64,000 nucleotides of DNA from Mytilus trossulus (lineage: Eukaryota > Mollusca > Bivalvia > Mytilida > Mytilidae): NCBI RefSeq assembly GCF_036588685.1, contig NC_086381.1, positions 49,971,431-50,035,430 of the forward strand, in the 5' to 3' direction. A program made the position numbers and the translations under genes. Numbering within the stretch: the stretch's first letter is position 1; each line of letters starts with the position of its first letter. This document shows, in pieces, positions 1-21,956 of the stretch. Below the pieces are notes generated by a model. That model was given only the letters and a program-made list of their open reading frames with translations. It searched no databases and was not told the origin of the DNA.

Positions 1-318
1 ACAACACACATAAAACAACTTAATGACATCTTACCACGTATAGCAGTTAAAGCTTTTTCATATTTTTGCAACAATTTTTTCAAAATCTAGTATATTTCAA
101 ACATAAACTTGATATAAATGCACTTTATTTCGTGTCTGCCGAAATCAGGGTAATTGGACAAAATGTTATTCATTGTTACTTTTGTTTTATGCAATTTGTT
201 TAAAGGTTTCTATTTGTGAATGTTGTTGATGTGGTCCATTGTATAGTGTTATTTTTTTGGGGCAATATACAAATGAATATAATTTTACGGGAAAATACAA
301 TACTGATATTGATGATAC
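1..318. other. JMJD7 intron, no feature seen
   Basis: AT-rich sequence immediately after the donor of JMJD7 exon 6 (GT at 318-317 on the minus strand). The expected next exon was not found on either strand, so this is read as intron. Confidence 0.5.
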
Positions 319-12319
<12,001 letters not shown>

Positions 12320-12344
12320 GAAATATGATATATATTTGAAATGA

Positions 12345-13540
12345 TTGAAAAGCGTAAAGAGGGACAACTCTACCCGACTTAACAGTGTGACTAAATTAAA
12401 TCAGACCAACCCGCACTGAAAGGTGTACCATAAGGATATTTCTTAAAAAATAAAATGTCAACGATAAAGTGTGTGATATGATGTAGAAAATAAATAACTT
12501 GTTTTATAGTGATCGAACAAATTATACAGAAATTATATATGTGAAAATGTTCTCCCAGAATATAATTCCTGTGATTTTTAATCCACCCAACTTTTTCTAA
12601 AGGATTTTTTTTGGGCCTTTTTTTGTGCTTTTGCTCAAACATACATGAGGGTAGAAGGGGTCCTGATCCCGATACACCGAGTTTAAAAACACGAAATCCC
12701 AACATCCCGAAATTCGAAATTCGAAAAAAAGAATTCCCGGATCCCGAAAGGGTCAATCCCGAAATCTCGAGCTTAAAAATAAAGGTCATGTATTGTGTTC
12801 CATACTTATGTACTAAACGTCATGTATCAGAGTTACTCCCCTTTAGTCATTGTTAGTCAGTCATTGTTGTATTCTTGACGTACACCACACCTCATACATG
12901 TAACACTAGACTGACTGAATTAAGAAATAATTTCAACTGCATGTTAAGATATGATCCCATTGCAACTAAATGGATATATAGTCGTGCTTCCCATGTATTT
13001 AAATAAACACAACCACGTTGATAGGTCTTAGGTTCTTTATTTCATCAGAATTGATGTTAATATTCTAACAAAAATGACCCTCACATGTAGTGCAAAGGTC
13101 TTTTCACCAACTGATTTATTTGAATCAGTTTACATTCTGTTTCAATAATATAACCTTATAAAAGAATATGAAAGTCCTAGACTATTTCAATACCAAATTA
13201 AAGATATAACAACTTCCAATAGAGCTGAAGAAATGGCTACCACTTCAGATAAATATTGTGACCAGAACAAAGAATAGTTAAAACAAAAGATTCCCGCCTA
13301 AATCATAGTGACCAATAGAAAAGATATAAAGACTAGGAAATGTTCTACCTGAATAAACTAGCAGACTACAAATTATAATAAATGTAAATAGAATATATCC
13401 AGTATACATCCTAATAACATAAAACATAAAAAATATATATATAGCTCAAGGATTTGTATAGCTCTACCACAGATACTCAATTTTCTTCTTTTTCTTCTTC
13501 TTGTTATCAAGGACGTATAACTATAATTGGGCTTGTTCAA
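12345..13540. other. Intergenic spacer upstream of JMJD7
   Basis: Nothing coding was found. The part 12650-12785 is a low-order repeat built on ATCCCGA/GAAATCCC, a type common in bivalve DNA. It accounts for long open frames on both strands here, which are not genes. A copy of the AAGGATTTGTATAG motif lies at 13450-13463. Confidence 0.55.
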
Positions 13541-13541
13541 C

Positions 13542-13809
13542 CACAGGGACTCGGCAGATTAAACTTTGTTTTTAATTTATTTTTTATTATTTTATCAGTA
13601 TATGGATATGGATAGTAAACTGCACATTGCCAGAAAACAAAGAAATAGTGATGGCAACGTTAAATACGTTAATATAGTAATGCAAATAGACCGGAAATAG
13701 TAAAATATATATATATATGTATTAACAAATATGCCCTATATATCAGAAAAAAATAATAAATTAAAAACATTGATTTACAAAATTTTAATCTACTAACCGA
13801 GTCCCTGTG
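13542..13809. mobile_element. 268-bp inverted-repeat element (CACAGGGACTCGG family)
   Basis: The left end CACAGGGACTCGG-CAGATTAAA and the right end TTTAATCTACTAA-CCGAGTCCCTGTG are inverted copies over about 30 bp. The inside is AT-rich and non-coding. The same end sequence appears twice more, in direct orientation, near 14638 and 14827. Confidence 0.65.
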
Positions 13810-14310
13810 ATAAGGACGGTCACAGTCTCCTAATGCATAAACTGGAATACTATGGTATCCAATGAAATGTAAATAAGTGGATCACTAGCTTCTTTTCTAA
13901 TCGACCCCAATCAGTAGTTGTTGATGGAGAAAGTTCATCTCATACTGATGTAGAGTCAGGAGTACCCCAATGCTCAGTACTTGGGCCGTCACTATTCCTG
14001 TTTTACATTAATGACATGCCAGATGGAATGAAATCTACAGTCCGACTTTTTGCAGATGACACAATAGCTTACCTTACGATATCATCAGACAAAAGTTCAC
14101 ATGATTTACAACTTAATCTGGGCAAACTTGGAATATAGGAATCAAAATGGAAAGTGTCGGTCCATCCTGACAAATGCAATGTTCTCACCATCAGCAGGAA
14201 AAACAACACAATTGCAACTTCATACAGCCTATATTGTCAAATTCTTGAGTCAGTCAGCAATATCATATACAATAAGACAAATCGAACAATTGGTTTCGTA
14301 AAAGAAATTT
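13810..14310 (+). pseudogene. Non-LTR retrotransposon reverse transcriptase relic
   Basis: In one frame, with two in-frame stops, the translation gives HSLLMHKLEYYGI, GVPQCSVLGPSLFLFYINDMP and RLFADDTIAYL, then VHPDKCNVLTI. These match the palm and finger motifs of LINE reverse transcriptases: GVPQGSVLGPLLF, the catalytic box here reading FADD, and a downstream KC-containing block. The relic begins directly at the right end of the 13542-13809 element and covers roughly the middle of the RT domain. Endonuclease and C-terminal parts are absent. It is dead: stops interrupt it and the Gly of the PQG motif is Cys. The clade was not assigned. Confidence 0.85.
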
Positions 14311-14453
14311 AAATATAGGATACACTACAGTGACGGAGAATGAATATAAAACATTGGTACGTCAAACTTCCCAATATTTAAATCAAATAATAAAATTAAC
14401 ACATTAAACAACAATTGTAAATGTGTTTTTTTTTTTTAGATTGCAATATAAAA

Positions 14454-14602
14454 ACAATATAAATGGTGCATTGACTTGACATATCATCGATATAAGAATT
14501 CGGCCCGAAATGGGGGAAAAGTTAGGGAAAGAGCCTCGCATTTCCCCGTTCCTAAGCCTCATTCTTATATCGTTATTATGTCAAGTTCATGCACTATATT
14601 GT
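14454..14602. mobile_element. 149-bp hairpin MITE
   Basis: The left arm runs ACAATATAAATGGTGCA, TGACTTGACATAT, CGATATAAGAAT. The right arm runs ATTCTTATATCG, TTATGTCAAGTTCATGCA, CTATATTGT. They pair along most of their length with a few mismatches, leaving a loop of about 60 bp. It is non-coding. Confidence 0.7.
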
Positions 14603-14633
14603 CTATACATCTTTTAAATAAGGCTAATCAATA

Positions 14634-14870
14634 TACACAGGGACCGAGTCGGTTAGCTGCTTGAACTTTTGTTTGCCAATATTTTTCAAACCTTTTTTTC
14701 GTATTTTCTGTCTATTTTAGTATTAGTATCACATTATGAACCTTTTCAAATAAGGCATCAACTTTTTCTGGTTTTCTATTTATGACTAATTAACAATTCA
14801 TATCCAATACGTATTTAGTATGTACCCACAGGGACTCGGTTAGCAGATTTAAATTTTGACAGTCATATGG
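14634..14870. repeat. Two direct copies of the CACAGGGACTCGG end sequence
   Basis: CACAGGGACCGAGTCGGTTAGC (14638-14659) and CACAGGGACTCGGTTAGC (14827-14844) are each followed by similar AT-rich sequence (GCTGCTTGAACTTTTG, AGATTTAAATTTTG). They look like end fragments of the 13542-13809 family. The rest of 14603-15482 shows no gene. Confidence 0.5.
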
Positions 14871-16186
14871 GTTTTCAAATATTTTTTCAGACGTAGTCGG
14901 TATAGTTTCGGTTTGTGCACTTTGAACTTAATGACGCTTCACTATGGCAACAGACTACGCATGCTCGAAAATTCTTTCTGTTATTGGACAAAATGCTATA
15001 CTGGTGGGTGATTTGGTTGTGTTTGAAGAAACGTCTCGAAAATTATATCGTGATTGAAAGCAAGTGAAAAACTATAAATATTTGAACTAGATCTTACAAA
15101 GATTTATGTTTTTATAAAAATAATTGTTTCTCCCATAGCTCTTTGCATCCATGACAGCTGTTTATTCGGGACAATTATATAATTATATAATTTTTAATGT
15201 AAACTTTGTTGTACGAACGTACATGACTTTAAGAACGCACCTACGCATGTGAGATTTCCGCGGGGTTTTGGTGAATGTAAACAGAAAGAAACTACTTATA
15301 CTACCAATAGTTTCTAGATTTGTTAACCATGAATTAAGTTTAATGTAAACAGTAATAAATGTATATTTGTTTCTTTTTATTTGCGCTAGATTTTTTGACA
15401 AATAAAACTTTTAGGTGTCATCACATTATTCTTATATATCATTGCCTTAATATAACTAGACTAAGTAAAGATTTTCTTGTACACGCCTGGTAAACCATCT
15501 AATCTCAACCAAAATGTTGAGACGGAAAAAAGTATTCTGGCACTTCCTGTTGAGCCTTTCTGGTTCAAAATATCCAAAATAAACACAGGGTAGGTCGACT
15601 TTTCGTCAAAATACTGAAAATCGATGAGTTTTTTGTAAAATAGGAGAATGTCATGCCATAGATAATTGAATTAGGATTTGTTTCGTGTATAACACGGACC
15701 AATATGATTTAAAATGACATCGGAATTACTTTTCTCCTGCAGGTAACTGTGGCCAGTGCACTCAGCTATTGACAAAATGACAGTGAAATCATTGATAAAA
15801 CTAACGTATACATCAGTAAATTAGTATTTTTCTAAAACCTTATAAACATAAAATTACAGTTTGCTCTTTTTCTTTACTAATATAATTTCATTAAGCTAAA
15901 TATGTTACAAAGTAGATCATGTTGAGATTTTCTGGTATCGGTTGAGATATTCTGGAACAATGTTGAGATCTTCTGTTGATTGAAATTTTCAACTAGCTTA
16001 GTATCAATTATACATACAAATGTACAACCGCCAAAATTCATAAACTTGCCGTATACTGTTTGACATTTCAACTGTCATTTTTTTATCGTGTCTGTATAGT
16101 TATGGCAGCAGCTTCTAAAGAGACCTTTGGTTGTAATAAAGTGAATACTGGTAGTGAATAGTGAATAGCTGTTTTTTTCTGTATTA

Positions 16187-16535
16187 AAGTTCTAGCGCTG
16201 GAGATTAATAGTCTAGCGCTGAAGATTAATAGTCTAGCTCTGAAGATTAATAGTCGAGCGTTTGAAGCAGTTTTGCACAGAAGCTAGAAAGTCAATAATG
16301 TTGTAATTGATATCTCCAGCGCTAGAACTTATTCCTACATAGCTTAACTTGACATCTCAATAGCTATCTTTTCAAAATCTACATCGCTATACTTTACATT
16401 GCAGTGCTGGGGTTTACATCAGTACTAAACTTTATCTACAGAACTGAGTTTTAAATCTGGACAATTTGCATCCCCTGTGCTATATTTACATAATCAGTGC
16501 TTAACTTTGAATCTTCAACACTAAACCTTTATTCT
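16187..16535. mobile_element. Strand-switching word array (AGYGCTARACTW family)
   Basis: On the left (16189-16260) the 21-bp unit TCTAGCGCTGAAGATTAATAG is repeated three to four times. From 16313 the complementary word, consensus AGYGCTARACTTTACATC, recurs at 16321, 16342, 16363, 16386, 16406, 16424, 16443, 16479, 16499 and 16520 (GCT/ACT positions), about 20 bp apart. It is non-coding; the outer limits are uncertain. Confidence 0.55.
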
Positions 16536-17000
16536 GCCTCATACCATGGTAAAGGATTCCTTCTTTACAAAGAATACATAGACGTACCGCAGGAATGGGT
16601 CTCTTTATTCATAGATTGGTAAAATTATATCAACTGGTAGCAATTTCATAAAGTAAAATGTCAGTGGGTCAGTTATTTTTCTATTACGTTTTTTTCTATG
16701 TTTATAATCAACATGAACAGGAGTAAAACAGTGCAGATTGTAGTATTGATGTTTTAATGAGTCATTAAAATACTCATTGTCTAACTAAATGCATATGCAG
16801 GACGAGTACATGAAATGTAAACATGAATGTTATATGAACATAAACCCTCCTTTGTACTAGATTGACAAGCCGTGTGTGCTTTTGAAATGAAATTGATATA
16901 TACGTCCACTTGTATTTTTGTCAATCTGATGAATTAAGCATTTTCCAACTGATTTTTATAGTTTGTTCCTATGTAGTACTGTTATTCTACTGTCCAATGT

Positions 17001-17098
17001 TAGGGGAGGGTTGGGATCCCGCTAACATGTTTAACCCCGCAATATTATGTATGTATACGCCTGTACCAAGTTAAGAGCCTGTAATTCAGTGGTTAACA
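17001..17098 (+). repeat. Head of a dispersed repeat, interrupted
   Basis: Matches the head of the 20041-20435 copy (GGTTGGGATCCCGCTA, ATGTTTAA.CCCGC, GCCTGTAATTCAGTGG) and breaks off at about 17098. The tail of the same repeat type appears at 17930-18076 inside the next element. Confidence 0.5.
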
Positions 17099-17254
17099 AG
17101 GTATTATCCCGCAGTTAAGATTTGTCACTTTTTAAGAACGCATGCACATCCGTAAAAAAACAGACGACTACCGGATGTACAACGGACACTTCATCCGTTG
17201 AATGTCCGTCAATTCAAAGTTTTGAACATGCTCGAAATTGTCCACCGGACAGAA

Positions 17255-17344
17255 GGGACATCGATGGATATCACAGATGTTGAAGGGACATTGATGGATA
17301 TCACAGATGTTGTAGGGACATTGATGGATATCACGGATGTTGAA
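17255..17344. repeat. 30-bp tandem repeat, three copies
   Basis: Units at 17255, 17285 and 17315 each begin GGGACATTGATGGATATCAC (first copy: one change). They lie in a partial copy of the TCCGTT word element that ends near 17452. The minus-strand open frame here is only a translation of this repeat. Confidence 0.85.
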
Positions 17345-17446
17345 CGGACATGAAACGAAAATTAACGGATGTTGATCGGACATGAACAGATTGTAAAAAG
17401 TAATCCGTTCGGCGTCCGTTTGTGCTATCCGTTAAGGTGTAACACG

Positions 17447-18303
17447 TGCTTAAATCTCCGGTCACACCTTACCAGATAGCGCGAACGAACGCCGAACGGA
17501 TAATTTTTTTTCAATCCGTCCGTTCCGTGAAACGAGTGTTGTTATCCGTTAGACGTCCGTCCATATCCGTTTCATTTCGTTCAGTATCCACTTTATCAGT
17601 CGACGTCCGGTTGGTCCGATGGAAAAAAATGAGCATGTTAAAAACCTGTGAACGGACTCGTCGGATTTTTATTACAATACTCGTCCGTTCTGTGTTCGTT
17701 TTGTATCTGTTACTTGTCCGTTATACATCCGTAGGAGGTCCGGTAGACAGGTTCGCTAACGGATTTTATCGGACATATAAAGGATAAAACGGATGTGAGA
17801 CGCACATGAACAGAAGGATAACAGAACGATAATTGATTATAAAACGGATACATACCAATTGAAAATCGCGTCAGAAAAAAACAATTATTGGTATGTTGGT
17901 TTTCTTTAGTATCATGAATATTTATGGCTTTTTATAGCTGACTACATGTATGCTGTATGGGCTTTGATCATTGATGAAGGCTGTATGGTTACCTATAGTT
18001 ATTAATTTCTGTGTCATGTTGGTCTCTTATGGAGAGTTATTCCATTAGCAATCATACCACATCTACTTTTTTATATGATCTTCTAAATCATGATCAGGCA
18101 AATTTATTGGGTTTTTTTTATCTGACATTTGTTTTCTTATTTCTTTTTCTATCCTACCATTTCTCGAAATACTACACGTCCGTTTAATTTGTTCATTACA
18201 TCGCGGACTCCTAACAGATGAAAATGGTGTAAATTGAAAATTTTGGACATCCTTTCGGTGTCCGTTCGAGCTATCTGGTAAAGTGTGACCACAGTTTTAA
18301 GCA
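17447..18303. mobile_element. 857-bp foldback element of TCCGTT/AACGGA words
   Basis: The ends are inverted over about 55 bp: TGCTTAAATCTCCGGTCACA on the left, against a right end with CTATCTGGTAAAGTGTGACC then TTTTAAGCA. Inside, TCCG words recur with CpG at 17547, 17558, 17568, 17578 (then TCCA at 17588), 17608, 17617, and later 17686, 17697, 17719, 17730, 17741. Then CGGA words follow at 17760, 17770, 17790. Spacing is 10-11 bp or its double. The tail of a dispersed repeat sits at 17930-18076. It is non-coding. Bases 17150-17446 look like the right end of another copy. Confidence 0.6.
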
Positions 18304-18557
18304 GAACTTGCATGCTAAGCATAGAGACACACACATATGTTTAGCCTTTTTCTGTATCATTGAAACAAAAACTAGTAGAAGTAGTAGTAATATATATATA
18401 TATAGTGGTAGAGACAGATTTCCTCGGGCGTTATTCGCCTGATCCAGTAAAAATGTTTTAATGAAAGATAGTGGAAATGACACAATGAAATGTGTAATGC
18501 ATGGTTGGGCCCATTTGAAAAAAGAGACATGAGGACCAACGAGGTCCAAAATACTTA

Positions 18558-19040
18558 TAAACAAAACCTGGAGAGCTTTTATATCTTCATGTGAAAATGA
18601 CAATGAGCGCGACTATAGAGCTGGAAATCGTCGTAGTAATATGATCGCAGTCAGGTCTTAAGAAGACCGTGATGAGGACACCGGGCTTGATCGTACTAGA
18701 ATCGACTTTTGTAAAGGATACGGTCTTGAACAGCTAAGCATAACCGTAGAATGGTCGTAGTGGTTATGTCGCATTATTAAGGTATAGTCTAGTGTTTGTA
18801 TTAAGGTATAGTATAGTAACATCGAGAATTACATGTGTCTGCGACTTGAATCGCGCTCAAGATACGATGGCACAGCAATATTTGTGGACTACGACATTAA
18901 CGCGCTCCTACTTAGACATGATTTTGCAACGCCATATCACGATTGTCTTGAACATGTTGGCTACTCTCAATACGAACTACAAGACCTCAAGACCGTATAC
19001 CACGACAATACTGCGATCTACACAATCGTAGGGGCGTGTT
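18558..19040. mobile_element. Decayed partial copy of the 41021-42479 element
   Basis: Shares in order AAACAAAACCTGG, GACAATGAG, GGTCGTAGT, AAGA.CGTGATGAGGAC, TAGAATCG, GTCTTGAACAGC, TGTTTTGAACATGTT (here GTCTTGAACATGTTGG) and GCGATCTACAC. The CpG spacing is eroded. Open frames on the plus strand (18792-19099) are by-products of stop-poor repeat sequence. Confidence 0.6.
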
Positions 19041-19439
19041 TTGTTGGTCTCTTCTGTACATCACCAGAATGTCTTCTGGTGAAGATTTCAAAAAAATGAA
19101 CCTGGACCTCTTTTGGAGATATTCTGCGGAAGATCAATAAAATAAAAAATTAAATTGCCGTCGAATACAGCAGGTTCTTGTTATGTTGGATGAATTAAAC
19201 TAAGTTAACGATTTTTTTTTAGAAAATTAACATACGTCCAGTAGACATGACTGTAAAATTGTGCTCTGTTCGTTACAATGTTCTTTATGATTTTCTTCAA
19301 TGCAATGTTTCTAAACAAATCAGGCTTCACCCCCCTCTATTTGATTTTTAAGAATAATCTTATCCTGCACAATAATTTGTTAATATTTGTCTGGAAAATG
19401 ACTCGGATCAATTTACAAAAAGGACATCTTAGTCTATCC

Positions 19440-19472
19440 AAGGATTTGTATAGTCTAACTATACAAATCCTT
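19440..19472. repeat. Perfect 14-bp hairpin
   Basis: AAGGATTTGTATAG and CTATACAAATCCTT flank TCTAA. The same words occur at 13450 and as a looser pair at 48804-48854. Confidence 0.7.
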
Positions 19473-20040
19473 AGGTTATTTATTCATTTTTTTTAATGTA
19501 ACCGACCTGGATTATTTTTGTTTAAAGCAAAGCTTTCAAAAAGTTCTCAAAATCATTTTTTTCTGGTGGTCCTTGGAGAAAATCTTCTCAGGTCCTTACT
19601 ATTATTTCTAATGCAAAATTTCGATGATCAAAGCCTTCGGACTACCACTTTTTAAATGCTTTCATTATACATCGATCCATATGTTAGTATGCAACGTAAA
19701 ACAGACGTTTCCTATACTTTTCTTTTTAATAAATGTTATCAGTTGGTTGTGTACTTATTGATACTTCAGTCTGGGAGAACAAAATTTATTTCAGAACTAG
19801 TTGCAACTTGCTTTGAACAAACTTCCAGTAATTGCAAATACTCTTAGTTCGATGTTTTGAGTCTATGGTCTTACTGTTAGTTGGCCGGTTTTTGAGTATC
19901 TCGTATCGATCTTTCCAGTTAATTAAATTGCAACTGATTTGCACAGGTTGTTCTTATATTGTACTACTAGTCTACTACACTACTGTTTCAGCTTCGAGGA
20001 GGATCGAGCGCTCACAAACTAGTTGTTGTACTATTAAATC

Positions 20041-20435
20041 ACTGTCCCTGGTGAGGAAATGGTTGGGATCCCGCTACTATGTTTAATCCCGCCACACTCT
20101 GTTTGTATGTGCCTGTCCCAAGTCAGTAGCCTGTAAGTCAGTGACTTACAGGCTATTGACTTGGGACAGGAACTCGGTGGTTGCCGTTTGTTGCTGTGTT
20201 ACTTCTTTGTTTTTCGTTCACTTTATTTTATTCATTAATTAGGCCGTTAGTTTTATCCTTTGCATTGTTTTACATTTGTGATTTCGGGGCCTTTTATAGC
20301 TCACTATGTGGTATTAGCTTTGCTTATTGTTAAAAGCCGTATGGTCAGGTGATCTATAGCTGTTAATTTTTGTATCATTTGGTCTCTTGTGAAGAGTTGG
20401 CTCATTGGCAATCATACCACATCTTCGTTTTTATA
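20041..20435 (+). repeat. Dispersed repeat copy containing a 59-bp palindrome
   Basis: A full-length-looking copy of the family at 7850. At 20112-20170 the segment CCTGTCCCAAGTCAG...is followed by its own inverted copy (CTATTGACTTGGGACAGG), with 29-bp arms carrying one or two mismatches. Confidence 0.65.
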
Positions 20436-20454
20436 TGAACAACTTCTGCCAGAT

Positions 20455-20745
20455 TCTTTATGAACCTGTCCCAAGTCAGCAGCATGTAGTTTAGTGTTTG
20501 TCGTTGGTTCATGTCTCATCTTATATTTGGTATTTTTCAAATTGTTTTGTTTTGTATAATTTATATAGGCCGTATTAGTTTTATCGTTTGAATTGTTTCA
20601 CACTTTCATGGCGTTTTATAAACGGCTTAACAGTATCGTTTTTTTTTTATTGTTGAAGGCCTTACGGTTTCCTATTATCGCTTCCATCCACTACTTCATA
20701 TTATGATAGTTGCGTCATCAGCAATCATATCGCATCTCTTCGTTT
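20455..20745 (+). repeat. Second, diverged copy of the same dispersed repeat
   Basis: Carries CCTGTCCCAAGTCAGCAGC, TTATTGTTGAAGGCC and GCAATCATATCGCATCTC in the family order, and follows the previous copy directly. Confidence 0.55.
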
Positions 20746-21956
20746 TAATATTATATACCCGACTTTTTCTCTCGTGTTTTCCTGAACATGCATGAAATAT
20801 TTGTCACTGGGCGTTAAAAATTAGCATCAATTTAAATTTGTATTAGATAAGGAAAAAACATCTGATATATATTTATTTGTTTGGATGAGGGACAGGAGAT
20901 TTTCGTTTATGAATATGGTTGCCTGGTAAGAGCAAAACAAAAATAGGCATGATTAGCTACAAATTAAAATGAATAATGATGTCCTCTTTCCTTCTTCATT
21001 CCTCATCTATTGATTTAAACTGACTACTAGCCCAATCAAGAGTGTTGTAATTAGCGTTAAATTTGATTACGGAATCGAAATCATCTAAATAAAAACATAA
21101 TAATAAATAAATATAATAAAATAATCTTATTTATACTCATAAAGCATACATTTTTCTATCGGCAATTCTAGAAATTGTATCAATATTTAGATTTTAACTT
21201 ATATCAGGTTAACCGCAAAAAGGTAAACTCGAATAGTACCGCTCACTGATATAGTTTCGTTGTTCATTTTTGGGAAATAACTTTATTTTTACAATAGAAA
21301 TTACATCTAATTATTTAAATTAAACTTTAGCATAGCTGTTTTAGCAGGTTTTTTTCTGTATATAGTTATATTGCACGCGTGTTGGATTGCTAGTCATAGT
21401 TAATTTGAACTTTGAAACCTCAGCGCCTATATTTTAACAATAATATACTTTATGACACAAAATAACCAGAATGTCTCAACATTGTGACAGAAAGACTCAA
21501 CCAGTACCTTTATATCTCAACCATTTAGAATTTTTCATTTTCCTGCTTAGAATAGGCTTGACAAAAGATATTTTTGCAATTAACAGACGTGGTTATCGTA
21601 AAGCATAAAAAAAACACAAATAATTGACATATTTTCTTGCTAGGTCATTAAAACCATAGCAATTTTATCGGATTCAAAGAAAGTAAACATGATAATCCGT
21701 AGGAGAAAAGTGATTGTGACTTAAATTTCAGATATTTTGAACCAAACAGAGACTTATTAGCTACAATTATCATTTATCTATGGCATGACATTCTCCTATT
21801 TTACAAAAAAGTCATTGATTTGCAGTAAATTGACGAAAAGTCGACCTACCCTATGTTTATTTTGGATATTTTGAACCAGAAAGACTCAACAGGAAGTGCC
21901 AGAATACTTTTTTCCGTCTCAACATTTTGGTTGAGATTAGATGGTTTACCAGGCGT

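Larger units (their letters stand above)
15483..21956. mobile_element. 6.5 kb mosaic bounded by 183-bp inverted repeats
   Basis: Bases 15483-15665 and 21774-21956 are inverted copies with few mismatches (ACGCCTGGTAAACCATC at the left end, GATGGTTTACCAGGCGT at the right). Both arms contain GGTAGGTCGACTTTTCGTCAA and GGAGAATGTCATGCCATAG. Weaker similarity continues inward: 15922-15985 and 21468-21530 hold three GTTGAGA..TTCTGG words each, in opposite orientation, spaced 20-21 bp. No transposase or target duplication was identified. Nested inside are phased-word elements and dispersed repeats (see separate entries). It could be one large foldback element or two inverted copies of a smaller one. 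Confidence 0.6.

Noticed and set aside
12391-12856. Overlapping open frames on both strands (132 and 81 aa)
   Set aside because: They run over an ATCCCGA low-order repeat and have no protein features.
17168-17383. Minus-strand frame with repeating NICDIHQCPF
   Set aside because: It is a translation of the 30-bp tandem repeat and the TCCGTT words.
18792-19099. Two plus-strand frames of 79 and 88 aa
   Set aside because: They lie in a decayed copy of the 41 kb foldback element, where CpG-rich words are low in stop codons.
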